The notes under the pieces: model-generated
Told to the model about the DNA's origin: nothing
Seen by the model: only the letters and a program-made list of their open reading frames with translations
Database searches by the model: none
Shown here: positions 17,584-27,325 of the stretch, in pieces
Numbering within the stretch: position 1 is the first letter of the stretch
How the letters are laid out: every line of letters starts with the position of its first letter
Assembly: GCF_000316625.1 (NCBI RefSeq)
Contig: NC_019676.1
Location: forward strand, 5,846,501-5,910,500
DNA length: 64,000 nt
DNA from: Nostoc sp. PCC 7107
GTDB taxonomy: Bacteria; Cyanobacteriota; Cyanobacteriia; Cyanobacteriales; Nostocaceae
Reading direction: 5' to 3'
Made by a program: the position numbers and the translations under genes

Positions 17584-20460
17584 TTACAAAGCAATTTCAG
17601 CTTGCATCACAGTTGAGTCACTTGTAGGTTGAAGATGAAAGCCGAGTTTTTGACAAACTCGTTGCATCCCGTGATTATCACTCAGGATATTGGCTGTAAC
17701 TCGGCCGATATTTTCTTGACGACCAACTTGTAGTAACCGCCTGACTAATTCTGTGCCTAAACCCTGACACTGATAGCGATCGCTCACAATCATAGCGAAT
17801 TCCGCTGCATCCGTACCGTGTAGTTTGCTTAATCGCCCAACTGCCAAAATCTGCCTTGTTTTTGTTTCTGCGTCTTGGTGTTCTGCTACCAGCGCCATTT
17901 CGCGGTCATAATCAATAAAGCAAATGCGTGTGAGTCGTTCGTGAGTAATGCGCTGACTCAGCTTAATCAAGTGGAAGTAACGAAAATAAACGCTTTCTTC
18001 TGATAGTGTCTGGTGAAACTGTACCATTAATGGTTCATCTTCTGGGCGAATGGGACGGATGGTAACTGACATACCCTTTTTCATCGCCCACTCGCTGATG
18101 TATTGGGTGGGATAAGGCCGAATCGCTAATTTGGGTAATTGTTCTGCTTGAATATCTGGTGGGTGTAGAACAATGCGTCCATCCAAAGCAATCAATCCTC
18201 CAGAATTTAAGCCAGTCGGGGGAATCGCTAACAATGGGTTAATGTCAATTTCTTTAATCCAAGGTTGTTCTACTACCAACTGACTAAATCTCACCATTAA
18301 TTGCTCTAAGGCTGCCATATCGACACTTTCTCGTCCTCGTACACCTTTGAGGGCTTTGTAAATTTTGGTGTGTTCCATCATCCGCCGCGCCAAAGTTGTG
18401 TTGAGGGGAGGTAAGGCGATCGCCCGATCTTGAAATACTTCTACTAGTTGTCCCCCTGTACCAAACAACAGCACTGGCCCGAATTGGGGATCGAGACTAC
18501 TGCCAATAATCAGTTCGTAGCCGTCGGTTTTCACCATTGGCTGTACTGTTACGCCGAGGAAGAGTGCTGTTAGCGATAGCGGGGCGTTCAGCCCTTGCTG
18601 TACACTGAGCGCAGCCGAAGTGTGAGTGCTGAGTGCTGAGTTTTCCGTTTTGAGTGCTGAGTAGTGAGGGTCTTTGGCTATTTTTTCTTCAATTGAGGAT
18701 TTGATTGTGCGATAGGCTTGTCTGACTGCTTCAGCATCTCGCAGATTTAACTGCACACCGCCGACATCGGTTTTATGGGTAATTACATGAGAATATAGTT
18801 TGACAACTACAGGATAGCCAATACTCTCAGCACATTTAACAGCCTCATCCTCACTCTTAGCTACACAAGTTTCTACAACCGGGATGCCGTAAGCCGCTAA
18901 TATTTGCTTCGATTCAAATTCTGTGAGAATTGTTCGCCCATCTTGACGAGCAGCAGAGATAATATTTTTAACTAAGTTGCGCTCGGGTAAACCTGAGTTG
19001 GGATCAACCGCTGATAAAATAGGGGTTTCGTAGATACCGCGTAGGTTGTAGCTAGATTGCCACATATAACTAAATACCCGCGTCGCCGTATCTGGATAGC
19101 GATAAGTAGGGATAGATTGACGATTGAGAATCGTTTCACCTGCGGTAACTTCTGCGCCTCCCATCCAACTAGCAAGAATCGGTTTACCGGGGATTTGGGC
19201 GTAGGGTTTTAATTGTTCTGCTGTTTGGGTGGGGTCTGTCATAGCTTGGGGTGTGAGAATGACCAACAAGCCATCACTATTAGGATCGTTCGCGGCAATT
19301 TCTAAAGCTTGGGTATAACGTTGGGGATCAGCATCTCCCAAAATATCAATTGGGTTGTTGTGACTCCAGTGAGTGGGGAGTATTTTGTTAAAAGATGCGA
19401 TCGCCTCCGGGGAAATTGCTGTTAGTTCACCGCCCGCTTCAATCAAAGCATCCGTAGCCAAGACTCCCGGCCCGCCTGCGTTGGTTAAAATTGTCAAGCG
19501 CGGCCCTTTGGGACGCGGCTGTTTTGCTAATACCTCCGCCACATCGAATAAATCAGAAATACTATTCACCCGCAGCACCCCACAGCGCCGGAAAGCTGCA
19601 TCTAACACCGCATCACTCCCCGCCAACGCGCCTGTATGGGAAGCTGCGGCTTTGGCGGCTGCTTCTGTACGCCCCGCTTTAATTACAATAATCGGTTTGG
19701 TGAGTGCCACCTCGCGCGCGGCGGAGATGAAAGACCGAGCATCACCAATGGATTCCATGTAAATCACAATACTTTTGGTGTGGGGGTCATCACCGAGATA
19801 GTAAATCAAGTCACCCCAGCCCACATCCAACATCGAACCGATGGAAACAAAGGCACTAAAACCGACGTTTTCCTGAAAACTCCAATCCAGAATCGCCGTA
19901 CACAACGCCCCACTTTGACTAATAAAGCCGACATTGCCGGGACGCGCCATTGCACTGGCGAAGGTTGCATTTAAACCACTCAGGGGACTCATTACACCCA
20001 AGCAGTTAGGGCCAATGATGCGAATATTACCGCGACGGGCTTGTGCCAGAATTTCTTGTTCTAAGGCGATTCCCTCTGCACCAGCTTCTTTAAAACCAGC
20101 CGAAATGACGATCGCACTTTTCACCCCTGCATCCACACATTCAGCAATAATCCTTGGAACGGTGGGTGCTGGTGTGGCAATTATAGCCAAATCAATGGCT
20201 TCTGGTATGTCGGCGATTTTGGGATAGGCTTTAATACCCAAAACACTGTGGCGCTTGGGGTTGACAGGAAACACAGTTCCGCCAAAGGGATTAGTAATTA
20301 AGTTCCACAACAAAGTGCGTCCCACGCTACCAGGTGTTTCACTAGCACCAATTACCGCTACAGTTTTTGGTGCAAAGATCGCATCAAGAGGATTAAGCCT
20401 CTCTGCCTGCAAGATATCAAAGGCGCGATCGCTTGTGGGCTTGAGAGATTTTTGCATCAA
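17584..20460 (-). CDS. ADP-forming acetyl-CoA synthetase-like protein fused to a GNAT acetyltransferase
   Basis: 958 residues. Domains in order: CoA-binding Rossmann domain ([14 protein letters not shown], about residue 35), succinyl-CoA-synthetase-like flavodoxin domains ([20 protein letters not shown]), an ATP-grasp domain ([18 protein letters not shown] through [10 protein letters not shown]) and a C-terminal GNAT domain (about residues 790-958, with [15 protein letters not shown] as the acetyl-CoA loop). Family members acylate protein lysines (Pat-like) or make acyl-CoA with ATP; which applies here is not known. Residues about 595-630 are an extra Ser/Ala/Thr-rich insert encoded by heptanucleotide repeats inside the ATP-grasp region, absent from what I know of the family. 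Confidence 0.88.
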   Translation of the reverse strand: MMQKSLKPTSDRAFDILQAERLNPLDAIFAPKTVAVIGASETPGSVGRTLLWNLITNPFGGTVFPVNPKRHSVLGIKAYPKIADIPEAIDLAIIATPAPTVPRIIAECVDAGVKSAIVISAGFKEAGAEGIALEQEILAQARRGNIRIIGPNCLGVMSPLSGLNATFASAMARPGNVGFISQSGALCTAILDWSFQENVGFSAFVSIGSMLDVGWGDLIYYLGDDPHTKSIVIYMESIGDARSFISAAREVALTKPIIVIKAGRTEAAAKAAASHTGALAGSDAVLDAAFRRCGVLRVNSISDLFDVAEVLAKQPRPKGPRLTILTNAGGPGVLATDALIEAGGELTAISPEAIASFNKILPTHWSHNNPIDILGDADPQRYTQALEIAANDPNSDGLLVILTPQAMTDPTQTAEQLKPYAQIPGKPILASWMGGAEVTAGETILNRQSIPTYRYPDTATRVFSYMWQSSYNLRGIYETPILSAVDPNSGLPERNLVKNIISAARQDGRTILTEFESKQILAAYGIPVVETCVAKSEDEAVKCAESIGYPVVVKLYSHVITHKTDVGGVQLNLRDAEAVRQAYRTIKSSIEEKIAKDPHYSALKTENSALSTHTSAALSVQQGLNAPLSLTALFLGVTVQPMVKTDGYELIIGSSLDPQFGPVLLFGTGGQLVEVFQDRAIALPPLNTTLARRMMEHTKIYKALKGVRGRESVDMAALEQLMVRFSQLVVEQPWIKEIDINPLLAIPPTGLNSGGLIALDGRIVLHPPDIQAEQLPKLAIRPYPTQYISEWAMKKGMSVTIRPIRPEDEPLMVQFHQTLSEESVYFRYFHLIKLSQRITHERLTRICFIDYDREMALVAEHQDAETKTRQILAVGRLSKLHGTDAAEFAMIVSDRYQCQGLGTELVRRLLQVGRQENIGRVTANILSDNHGMQRVCQKLGFHLQPTSDSTVMQAEIAL
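18620..18669. repeat. Heptanucleotide repeat inside a coding sequence
   Basis: GTGCTGA units (twice in tandem, again after two degenerate units) lie within the acyl-CoA synthetase gene in a readable frame. Read on the coding strand they give the low-complexity peptide [16 protein letters not shown]. Confidence 0.8.
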
Positions 20461-20476
20461 TCCTCCTTAAGTAATA

Positions 20477-20506
20477 GTGCTGAGTGCTGAGTTGAAAGTG
20501 CTGAGT
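20477..20506. repeat. Heptanucleotide tandem repeat (GTGCTGA type)
   Basis: GTGCTGA, GTGCTGA, GTTGAAA, GTGCTGA, GT. It lies in the upstream region of the acyl-CoA synthetase gene, 16 bases before its start, so it sits in the 5' leader. Confidence 0.75.
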
Positions 20507-20547
20507 AAAAAATTGATTAAACTTTTGTCATCAGTCTATGCTTGAGT

Positions 20548-21021
20548 TCAGCAGAGGTTTGATTTCATCCAGAAATTTTTAAACTTGTCTAAAATTTGCA
20601 TAATTTTTCCCAAGGCGATCGCTTTACCGGTTTCGGTGATTTCTGAGATGCGATCGCCAAATTCAAAGTTAACTCCGGGTACTGTCACCCACAAAGCAGG
20701 CGGACAGTGGCCGTAGAGTGTTTGGGTTAAAGCTAAAAGTGATTGGGGATCGGCTGTATGCCCGGCGATCGCATTTTCAATGGAGGGTGAAAGCGATCGC
20801 ACCCGAACATCAAAAAATTCTGAAGGTATATAAGCATCAACAAAAATTGCCAACTCTGCATTTGCTAAAGCATCAGCTAATTCGGGTGTGAGTTGGTGGA
20901 CTGCTAAGGATTTCACCGCCGATAAATGCCAAGAGGCAATTTCATCAGCTATTCTTTGACCAATGCCATCATCACTACGCAAGTCATTACCGTAACCAAT
21001 CACCATGACAGTTGCATTCAT
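20548..21021 (-). CDS. hoxW: Hydrogenase maturation protease (HoxW type)
   Basis: 157 residues. It would cleave the C-terminus of the large subunit of a [NiFe] hydrogenase after nickel insertion. Seen: GYGNDLRSDDGIG at the N-terminus with a nickel-binding acidic residue, HQLTPELA, FVDAY (second acidic ligand) and GHTADPQSLL (His ligand). The HQLTPELA pattern fits the bidirectional-hydrogenase protease HoxW better than HupW. The open frame extends upstream, but that part is IS DNA; the ATG at 21021 starts the conserved sequence. The last 13 residues (DKFKNFWMKSNLC) look unconserved. An IS630 element ends 33 bp upstream, so its native promoter may be displaced. Confidence 0.8.
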   Translation of the reverse strand: MNATVMVIGYGNDLRSDDGIGQRIADEIASWHLSAVKSLAVHQLTPELADALANAELAIFVDAYIPSEFFDVRVRSLSPSIENAIAGHTADPQSLLALTQTLYGHCPPALWVTVPGVNFEFGDRISEITETGKAIALGKIMQILDKFKNFWMKSNLC

Positions 21022-21053
21022 GTTTTTTGCTTGCTTCAATGCACTAAAAATTA

Positions 21054-22199
21054 TACCAATTTGAAAAAAGAATGCGACAAATGGTAAAAATAGACAGAAG
21101 TAGCATTCAGGGTATGTGATGGTAGGGGTAACACAAATCGAGATAGAAGAAAGTGTCGAGGAACTAGAGAAGTTGCTCAAACATCAAAAACAGTCTCGGA
21201 GCAAAGAACGTATACAAGCCCTATATCTGATTAAAGGGCAAGAAATGAGTGTAAGTGAGATTGCTAAAATCTTGGGAAAACATCGAGCTACAGTACATCG
21301 ATGGTTGGCAGATTATCGAGAAGGAGGAATTGAGGCGGTTGTTGAATTTGGAACGAGTTCAGGTCGAAAAAGAGCAATACCAGATTGGGCTGTATCGAGT
21401 TTGAAAAAACAACTCGAACAACCAGAAGGTGGGTTTCAACGGTACACACAAATACAACATTGGTTAGAAAAAACCTTGGGTGTGCAAGCTGAGTACGCAA
21501 CTGTACATCATCTGGCACGTTACAGGCTCAAAGCCAAGCTGAAAGTCCCACGTCCGCGTAACCGAAAACAGGACGAAGAAAAACTAGAGTCTTTTAAAAA
21601 AAACTCGGTGATGACTTGCAATTAATTGCTCAATACAGTGCCATTATCTTGCCTCAGTACGAAAATATTCGTTATTTTGTACAAGATGAGAGTCGATTTG
21701 GACTCAAAACCATTGAAGGACGTAAAATTACTCTTCCCGGAGTTAAGCCTATTGGTGATTGGCAGTGGCAATTTAAAGCGTTCTGGCTATATGGAGCAGT
21801 TGAACCACTTACTGGGGAAAGTTTATTTTGGCAGTTTTCTCATGTTGATACCGAATGCTACCAACAATTTTTGAACGAGTTCGCTGCCTGTTATCCCAAA
21901 TCACTTAACATTCTCCAAGTTGATAACGGCTTATTTCATCAAGCTAAACGTTTACAAATTCCAGAGAATATTGTTCTTTTGTTCCAGCCTGCTCATTCTC
22001 CTGAACTCAATCCCATAGAGCGCGTTTGGGAATATCTCAAGCAAGACTTGAAATGGGAGCTATTTGATAACAGGCGAGCATCTGCAAACCAAGGTTGCTC
22101 AACTCCTAGCTCTCCTCACTCCTCAAATTGCTGCTTCTTTGACTGGTTATGACTTCATCCTCAATGCCTTATCTGTCGCAAACATTTTTTGAATTGGTA
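21054..22199 (+). mobile_element. IS630-family insertion sequence, with TA target duplication
   Basis: Terminal inverted repeats of about 28 bp: CCAATTTGAAAAAAG...TGCGACA from 21056 matches the complement of the right end, TGTCGCAAACATTTTTTG...AATTGG, ending at 22197. Both are flanked by TA (21054-21055, 22198-22199), the target used by IS630/Tc1-mariner elements. The element is about 1142 bp and carries one transposase gene in three frame segments. Confidence 0.9.
21119..22192 (+). pseudogene. IS630-family DDE transposase, frameshifted
   Basis: The first segment (to about 21600) has helix-turn-helix DNA-binding sequence (MSVSEIAKILGKHRATVHRWL). At an A8 run (21596-21603) the reading moves by -1 to KLGDDLQLIAQYSAI and gives the catalytic core: Asp in VQDESRFGL, Asp in LQVDNGLFHQ, Glu in SPELNPIERVWEYLK. 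Near 22072 a +1 shift is needed to reach the normal C-terminus (GEHLQTKVAQLLALL...LNALSVANIF), which runs into the right inverted repeat. The first shift could be programmed, as in some IS630 relatives. The second is probably a mutation, so I call this copy damaged. Confidence 0.85.
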
Positions 22200-22408
22200 T
22201 TAGTTTTAAATCTGCAAATTTAAAATGTAATTAGTATTGGTGGTCTATTTTTGAACCTATAAAAAGAATTTGAGGAACTTGTGAGGAATGAGAAAATTCT
22301 TGTAAATTACTATTACTATATTTTGATAAATTGATGCAATTTCTCTTGTAATTTTGTGCATCAGCAGTTTTATGATGAATTTGAAACAAAAATATTTGAG
22401 GCTGTTTT

Positions 22409-22801
22409 ATGTCGGAAATAAATTATCAACAGCCGATTAATCCGGTGGCTACTCTTTTAGAAAAATATGCTGAGGGAGAACGGGATTTTAGTAAAGCCGA
22501 ACTCGGTGATGCTGACTTGGCAGGGGTTAACCTTAAAGGTTCAGACCTGAGTTATGCTGACTTAAACAGTGCGAATCTTGCCAATGCTAATCTCCGGGGA
22601 ACTGACCTCAGCTTTTGTGACCTTTCCCAAGCTAATTTGAGAAATGCAGATTTGCGGGGAGCATTATTGATGTCAGCTGACCTCCGCCAAGCTAATCTTC
22701 AAGGCGCAAAACTAGAAAAAGCAGACTGCGATCGCACCACTCATTTTCCCCCAGATTTTGATTTAGTTCAGGCGGGAGTACAAATCAAATCAGAAACCTA
22801 A
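22409..22801 (+). CDS. Pentapeptide-repeat protein
   Basis: 130 residues with about 13 units of A(D/N)LxX between residues 28 and 110 (ADLAGVNLKGSDLSYADLNSA and on), which would form a short right-handed quadrilateral beta-helix. The N-terminal 25 residues resemble the short helical start common in cyanobacterial members. Functions vary in the family and none can be assigned. Its 3' end overlaps the convergent HAD gene by 12 bases. Confidence 0.88.
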   Translation: MSEINYQQPINPVATLLEKYAEGERDFSKAELGDADLAGVNLKGSDLSYADLNSANLANANLRGTDLSFCDLSQANLRNADLRGALLMSADLRQANLQGAKLEKADCDRTTHFPPDFDLVQAGVQIKSET

Positions 22802-23524
22802 AACTTGAATTTCATTGAGTTGATGAATCACCACATCCGCACCTTGGACATGATCTGATTTGCCAATCCAGGTTATCCCAATACAGCCTGCGGCTTTGGC
22901 GTTCCGTGCCATTTGCATATCACCAACCGCATCACCTACCATCAGTGCGGCGCTGGGTTCTACTCCCAAAACTTGGCAAGCTTGCAAAAACAAAGCTGGA
23001 TCTGGTTTGCTGGGGCCATCATCTACGCCAATTTCTGCTTGGATATAATCATTTAGCTTATATCGGGCGACAAAAGCTTTGACCTCTGCTGTTGTGGCTG
23101 CTGATATCATGCCGAGTTTGATTCCAGCGGCGGAGAGAGACTGTAATAACTCTAAACTTCCGGGAAAAAGAGGTGCGGGAGATTTTTCGAGATATTTTTC
23201 GGCTTCATTTAAACTTTGACGGGCGATTCTCAGAGATTCAAACCATCCTCTACCAGTTTCAGCAATATACGCCGCTGTGGCAATTTCGGTTTCTCGTCGA
23301 CTGGCGACTGTCAATAAACCCGCCGGATCGATGGAATTGCCGTTGATGCCAAAGGCCATTAATAATGGTTCACCAATTCCGGGAATTTGGGCATCAATAA
23401 TTCGTGATGCTTTTTGTCCGAGCGATCGCAAATATGCTTCTGAGTTTTCTAAAGTACCATTTTTGTCAAAAAAAATTGCCTGAATATTGGCAAAAGTAAT
23501 ATTTTTACATTGAATAGTCACCAA
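22790..23524 (-). CDS. HAD family hydrolase (phosphoglycolate-phosphatase-like)
   Basis: 244 residues, Rossmann-like HAD fold with a helical cap. Motif II-like MISAATTAEV, motif III Lys region and motif IV VGDAVGDMQMARNAKAAG are present. Motif I reads FFDKNGTLE: the nucleophile Asp is kept, but the second acidic residue, normally Asp in DxDGT, is Asn. This residue is usually the general acid/base, so phosphatase activity may be reduced or altered. Substrate unknown. Convergent with the pentapeptide gene. Confidence 0.82.
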   Translation of the reverse strand: MVTIQCKNITFANIQAIFFDKNGTLENSEAYLRSLGQKASRIIDAQIPGIGEPLLMAFGINGNSIDPAGLLTVASRRETEIATAAYIAETGRGWFESLRIARQSLNEAEKYLEKSPAPLFPGSLELLQSLSAAGIKLGMISAATTAEVKAFVARYKLNDYIQAEIGVDDGPSKPDPALFLQACQVLGVEPSAALMVGDAVGDMQMARNAKAAGCIGITWIGKSDHVQGADVVIHQLNEIQVLGF

Positions 23525-23568
23525 AATCTTTCACCCCACTAAAAAACTCACAATTAGTAATGAGCCAT

Positions 23569-23596
23569 AAAAAAAGAGGGTTAACCCCTCTTTTTC
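23569..23596 (-). terminator. Intrinsic terminator after rpsA
   Basis: AAAAAGAGGG pairs with CCCTCTTTTT around a TTAAC loop. A-run and T-run on the two sides make it usable in either direction. It lies 30 bases after the S1 gene. Confidence 0.8.
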
Positions 23597-23624
23597 TAGG
23601 CTTTAATGCAATTATCTACTGATG

Positions 23625-24701
23625 TTATTCTTCAATAGCTACTGGAATTTCTTCTTCAATAGCCGCTGGAATTTCTTCTTCAACAACCGCTGGAATTTCT
23701 TCTTCAATAGATGCTGTAATTTCTTCTTCAGTTTCGGTAGCTGGTGGGATATCTTCTTCAGCTATAACCTCTTCAGCAGCAGGCGATACGGTGATACCTT
23801 GTTGTTTTGCCAAGAGTTGCTCCCGATACTTGGCTGCCATTTCTTCGGCCTTATCATAAACCAAATCACGGTTTTTAATCATATCACCGGGTTCAGGTTC
23901 TAACTGTTTGGTAGACAAGGAAATCCGGCCTCTTTCTGCATCCAAATCAATGATCATGACTTTCACTTCATCATTGACATTGAATACGCTATGAGGTGTA
24001 TCGATGTGTTCGTGAGAAATTTCTGAAATGTGCAACAAGCCGCTGACACCGCCAATATCAATGAAAGCACCGTAAGGTTTGATGCCTCGAACTGTACCAA
24101 TTACAACCTCGCCAACTTCCAGGCGGTTCATCTTACGCTCAACCAGCGCTCGACGATGAGATAGAACTAGACGGTTACGTTCTTCGTCTACTTCCAAGAA
24201 CTTCAAGGGTAGTTCTTCACCCACTAATTCTTCTTTAGGTTTGCGGGTGCTAATGTGAGAACCTGGGATAAACCCACGCAATCCTTCAATTCGTACCAAA
24301 GCACCACCACGATTTGTCGCAAATACGCCGGAACGCACAGTTGCATCTTCTGCTTGCAACTGACGTACACGCTCCCACGCACGCATATATTCAATTCGAC
24401 GAATCGAAAGGGTCAACTGACCATCTTCGTTCTCATCGGTAAGAATAAAAAATTCTCGTGTTTCGTTAGACTGTAAAACTTCTTCCGGGCTGTCTACCCG
24501 GTTGATAGACATTTCTTGTATAGGTATGTATGCTGCTGTTTTAGCACCGATGTCAATCAGAGCGCCGCGCGGCTCTATACTGAAAACCGTTCCTGGTACA
24601 ATATCTCCAGGGCTAAAGTGATAGTCGTATTTGTCAAGTAGAGCAGCGAAATCTTCGTGAGTAAATCCAATTTCTGTAGCGGTTATGTTCTGATTGACCA
24701 T
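23625..24701 (-). CDS. rpsA: 30S ribosomal protein S1
   Basis: 358 residues, about the usual length of the three-domain cyanobacterial form. Three S1 OB-fold motifs: GDIVPGTVFSIEPRGALIDIG (about residue 32), AEDATVRSGVFATNRGGALV (about 117) and GEVVIGTVRGIKPYGAFIDIGG (about 196). It binds mRNA and helps start translation on leaders with weak Shine-Dalgarno sequences. The C-terminal 50 residues are acidic and end in three 8-residue units (EEEIPAxx) encoded by 24-bp tandem repeats. There is a 290-base leader region before it, up to psbT. Confidence 0.93.
   Translation of the reverse strand: MVNQNITATEIGFTHEDFAALLDKYDYHFSPGDIVPGTVFSIEPRGALIDIGAKTAAYIPIQEMSINRVDSPEEVLQSNETREFFILTDENEDGQLTLSIRRIEYMRAWERVRQLQAEDATVRSGVFATNRGGALVRIEGLRGFIPGSHISTRKPKEELVGEELPLKFLEVDEERNRLVLSHRRALVERKMNRLEVGEVVIGTVRGIKPYGAFIDIGGVSGLLHISEISHEHIDTPHSVFNVNDEVKVMIIDLDAERGRISLSTKQLEPEPGDMIKNRDLVYDKAEEMAAKYREQLLAKQQGITVSPAAEEVIAEEDIPPATETEEEITASIEEEIPAVVEEEIPAAIEEEIPVAIEE
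23632..23712. repeat. 24-bp tandem repeat encoding the acidic S1 tail
   Basis: About three copies of a GGAATTTCTTCTTCAATAGC-type unit in the 3' end of rpsA. Units differ mainly at the second half of the peptide (PAVV, PAAI, PVAI). Copy number probably varies between strains. Confidence 0.7.
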
Positions 24702-24925
24702 GCTGATTTGTTCCTGGTTCTAGTCTCCGTAAATTTTTGTGACATAATCGTAATGCCTGTGTAAGTCACTGAAAACCAGCGTAAACTTACACTCCTTGTT
24801 AATCCTAGCGTAGAAAGCTAGTGTTAACACATATTAACTTCCAGATAGAAGATTATATCACATAAAAAATTGTCTCTTGCAATCTGTCAAATGGTAGAAG
24901 GCAATTTATACATATATAAATAAGT

Positions 24926-24965
24926 AAAATATCCGCTGTTATCTGGTGATAACAGCGGATATTTT
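24926..24965 (-). terminator. Perfect 18-bp hairpin after psbT
   Basis: AAAATATCCGCTGTTATC (24926-24943) is exactly complementary to 24948-24965 with a TGGT loop, ending in four T. It starts 25 bases past the psbT stop and probably ends the psbB-psbT message. Confidence 0.85.
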
Positions 24966-24989
24966 GCAAAGCTGAGGAATAGTAATCTA

Positions 24990-25094
24990 CTACTCGTCTT
25001 TTTTCTCAATGCGGGGAGGTTCGCGGAAGGCGATCGCAAAAAAGAGAACGCCTATGCACAAAGTAAAAATTAAAATGTATGCAACGCTTTCCAT
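24990..25094 (-). CDS. psbT: Photosystem II reaction centre protein T
   Basis: 34 residues: MESVAYILIFTLCIGVLFF is the single membrane span, then AIAFREPPRIEKKDE. This matches PsbT, a small subunit at the PSII dimer interface near CP47. An AGGAG stands before the ATG. It lies 94 bases downstream of psbB in the same direction, the usual cyanobacterial arrangement. Confidence 0.93.
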   Translation of the reverse strand: MESVAYILIFTLCIGVLFFAIAFREPPRIEKKDE

Positions 25095-25129
25095 ATTAAA
25101 AGCTCCTGCTTATCCAGCCAGTAAAAAAT

Positions 25130-25188
25130 GAAACATAAAGAGTGAAGCCATGAATTTTATACTTCAGACTTCACCCTTCATACTTGTT
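25130..25188. repeat. Heptanucleotide repeat between psbB and psbT
   Basis: ACTTCAG, ACTTCAC, CCTTCAT, ACTTG units (25160-25187), with an opposite-sense GTGAAGCCATGAA before them. The same units occur at 29871-29981 and 40177-40218. This array lies inside the psbB-psbT transcript. Confidence 0.7.
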
Positions 25189-26718
25189 TTAGAGGGCTTC
25201 CTTCCGGCGGGTTGATTTATCACCCACTTTTTGGAATAGACCCCATTCGACTTGCTCTTCTAGATCGGCTTCAACACCAGCAAATACGTCTCGGTAGATT
25301 GTCCGAGCGCCATGCCAGAGGTGTCCAAAGAAGAACAATAAAGCAAATACCGCGTGTCCAAAGGTAAACCAACCTCTAGGACTGGTACGGAATACACCGT
25401 CAGAGTTCAAGGTTTCCCGGTCAAATTCAAAGATTTCACCACCTTGAGCTTTACGGGCATACTTCTTCACATCAGCAGCATCTGTGAATTTCTTACCATT
25501 TAGGTCGCCACCGTAGAAGCTAACAGTGACACCAGTTTGTTCAAAGCTGTATTTAGATTCTGCCCGACGGAAAGGAATGTCAGCGCGAACAACGCCATCG
25601 CTGTCGGTCAAAATTACGGGGAAGGTTTCAAAGAAGTTAGGTAGACGACGTACAGTCAATTCTCTACCTTCAGCATCTGTGAAGACGGCGTGACCTTGCC
25701 AAGACTGAGCAATACCATCACCCTTAACCATAGGCCCTGTACGGAACAGACCACCTTTGGCTGGGCTATTACCTACGTAATCGTAGAATGCCAGCTTTTC
25801 CGGAATTTGTGACCAAGCTTCAGTCAAGCTTGCACCGTTAGCAACACTAGATTGAACTCGACGGTCAATTTCTTGACGGAAGTAGCCTTGATCCCATTGG
25901 TAACGGGTAGGGCCAAACAGTTCAATTGGAGTTGTAGCGCTACCGTACCACATAGTGCCGGCAACGACGAAAGCTGCAAAGAATACCGCAGCAATACTGC
26001 TGGAAAGTACGGTTTCAATGTTACCCATCCGTAGGGCTTTGTATAACCTTTCGGGGGGTCTAACTGTGAGGTGGAATAAACCAGCAATAATGCCAACAAC
26101 ACCAGCGGCTATGTGGTGAGCCACAACACCACCGGGGTTATAAGGGTTAAAACCATTTGGCCCCCATTCTGGTGCTACCGCTTGCACGCTTCCGGTAACT
26201 CCGTAAGCATCAGAAATCCACATCCCCGGGCCGTAAAGTCCGGTGAGGTGGAATGCACCAAAACCAAAGCAGAGTAAACCAGATAAGAACAGGTGAATCC
26301 CGAACATTTTAGGCAAGTCTAGGGCTGGTTCGCCAGTACGAGGATCTCTAAAGAGTTCCAAATCCCAGTAAACCCAGTGCCAAACTGCGGCTAGGAATAA
26401 TAAACCAGAAAGTACGATGTGAGCAGCAGCTACACCTTCAAACGACCAGAAACCAGGGTCACTCGCAGGGCCACCTGTGACGCTCCAGCCACCCCAAGAT
26501 TGGGTAACACCTAGACGTGCCATGAAGGGCAGCACGAACATCCCTTGTCGCCACATGGGGTTAAGAACTGGATCACTGGGGTCGTAAACAGCTAATTCAT
26601 ACAACGCCATTGAACCAGCCCAGCCTGCCACCAGGGCTGTGTGCATCAAGTGTACAGAAATCAGCCGCCCTGGATCGTTCAGAACAACTGTATGTACTCG
26701 GTACCAAGGTAGTCCCAT
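25189..26718 (-). CDS. psbB: Photosystem II CP47 chlorophyll-binding protein
   Basis: 509 residues, the standard length. CP47 is the inner antenna of photosystem II with six membrane spans carrying chlorophyll-binding His residues. Seen: [19 protein letters not shown] at the start, [53 protein letters not shown] and the last span [17 protein letters not shown]. The large lumenal loop lies between spans five and six. It is followed by psbT. An A/T-rich upstream region with no recognised gene is expected to hold the promoter. Confidence 0.98.
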   Translation of the reverse strand: MGLPWYRVHTVVLNDPGRLISVHLMHTALVAGWAGSMALYELAVYDPSDPVLNPMWRQGMFVLPFMARLGVTQSWGGWSVTGGPASDPGFWSFEGVAAAHIVLSGLLFLAAVWHWVYWDLELFRDPRTGEPALDLPKMFGIHLFLSGLLCFGFGAFHLTGLYGPGMWISDAYGVTGSVQAVAPEWGPNGFNPYNPGGVVAHHIAAGVVGIIAGLFHLTVRPPERLYKALRMGNIETVLSSSIAAVFFAAFVVAGTMWYGSATTPIELFGPTRYQWDQGYFRQEIDRRVQSSVANGASLTEAWSQIPEKLAFYDYVGNSPAKGGLFRTGPMVKGDGIAQSWQGHAVFTDAEGRELTVRRLPNFFETFPVILTDSDGVVRADIPFRRAESKYSFEQTGVTVSFYGGDLNGKKFTDAADVKKYARKAQGGEIFEFDRETLNSDGVFRTSPRGWFTFGHAVFALLFFFGHLWHGARTIYRDVFAGVEADLEEQVEWGLFQKVGDKSTRRKEAL

Positions 26719-27325
26719 CGACTACGCTCCTCCTCGAAGAGTTATGTTTACAAAGCAATTTTTTTACTGAACTTCTTTGATAGGCGGAGACCGCTGCTCA
26801 AAGAAATCTCTGAGTTTTTTTATTGCCAGGGTTCTGAGTTTAACCACGGCTCAGTCTGGATAATTTCCGACTGTGTGGCTTATTTGGCAAAACTTTAGAC
26901 GCTGTGGTAGCTGTACCTTGTGGGGTAGCGATCGCTTTTTCCACCCAGCCTTATTCTGTTGAAGAACTCGGCAAATACCTTGCGAGTATTTGGGTAATAG
27001 AGCAAGCCACCTTTGTGGCAGCTGCCTTTTGGTCGTCTACGCAATTGCCATACAAAAATGAGAATGTTTTAAAAAGTGTAACTATTGATGGAACTGTTTG
27101 CAAGCGTGTAAATAGATGCGTTCAATATCCCATCTGTGTTATTTTCTCACAAATCTCCGTCACAATTTCATTTACGTATTTTCTGGGAATGAGAAGAAGA
27201 AAGGGTGCAGGGGTATGATGTATGAGCGTAGGAGTGCCACATCGCGTTACTTAATAAATTAAATATCCTCACCCACACCCAATTTATACAGGCAATTTTT
27301 GTACGTAATTCCTGACTCAGCTAAA
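26719..27325. other. Upstream region of psbB without a convincing gene
   Basis: 607 bases. A GTG-started 104-codon ORF on the plus strand (26904-27218) has no recognisable domain and poor codon character, so I do not call it. The psbB promoter and leader must lie here, but I cannot place -10/-35 boxes with confidence. Confidence 0.4.

Noticed and set aside
19373-20470. Several plus-strand ORFs of 63-129 codons opposite the acyl-CoA synthetase gene
   Set aside because: They are antisense shadows of a well supported 958-residue protein with normal domains.
20548-21180. The long 210-codon start of the hydrogenase protease
   Set aside because: The first 53 codons lie in or next to the IS end and do not match the family, which begins at the ATG at 21021.
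26904-27218. Plus-strand ORF of 104 codons upstream of psbB
   Set aside because: GTG start, no ribosome-binding site, no recognisable domain, Arg/Lys-rich tail typical of random reading, and it overlaps the expected psbB promoter.
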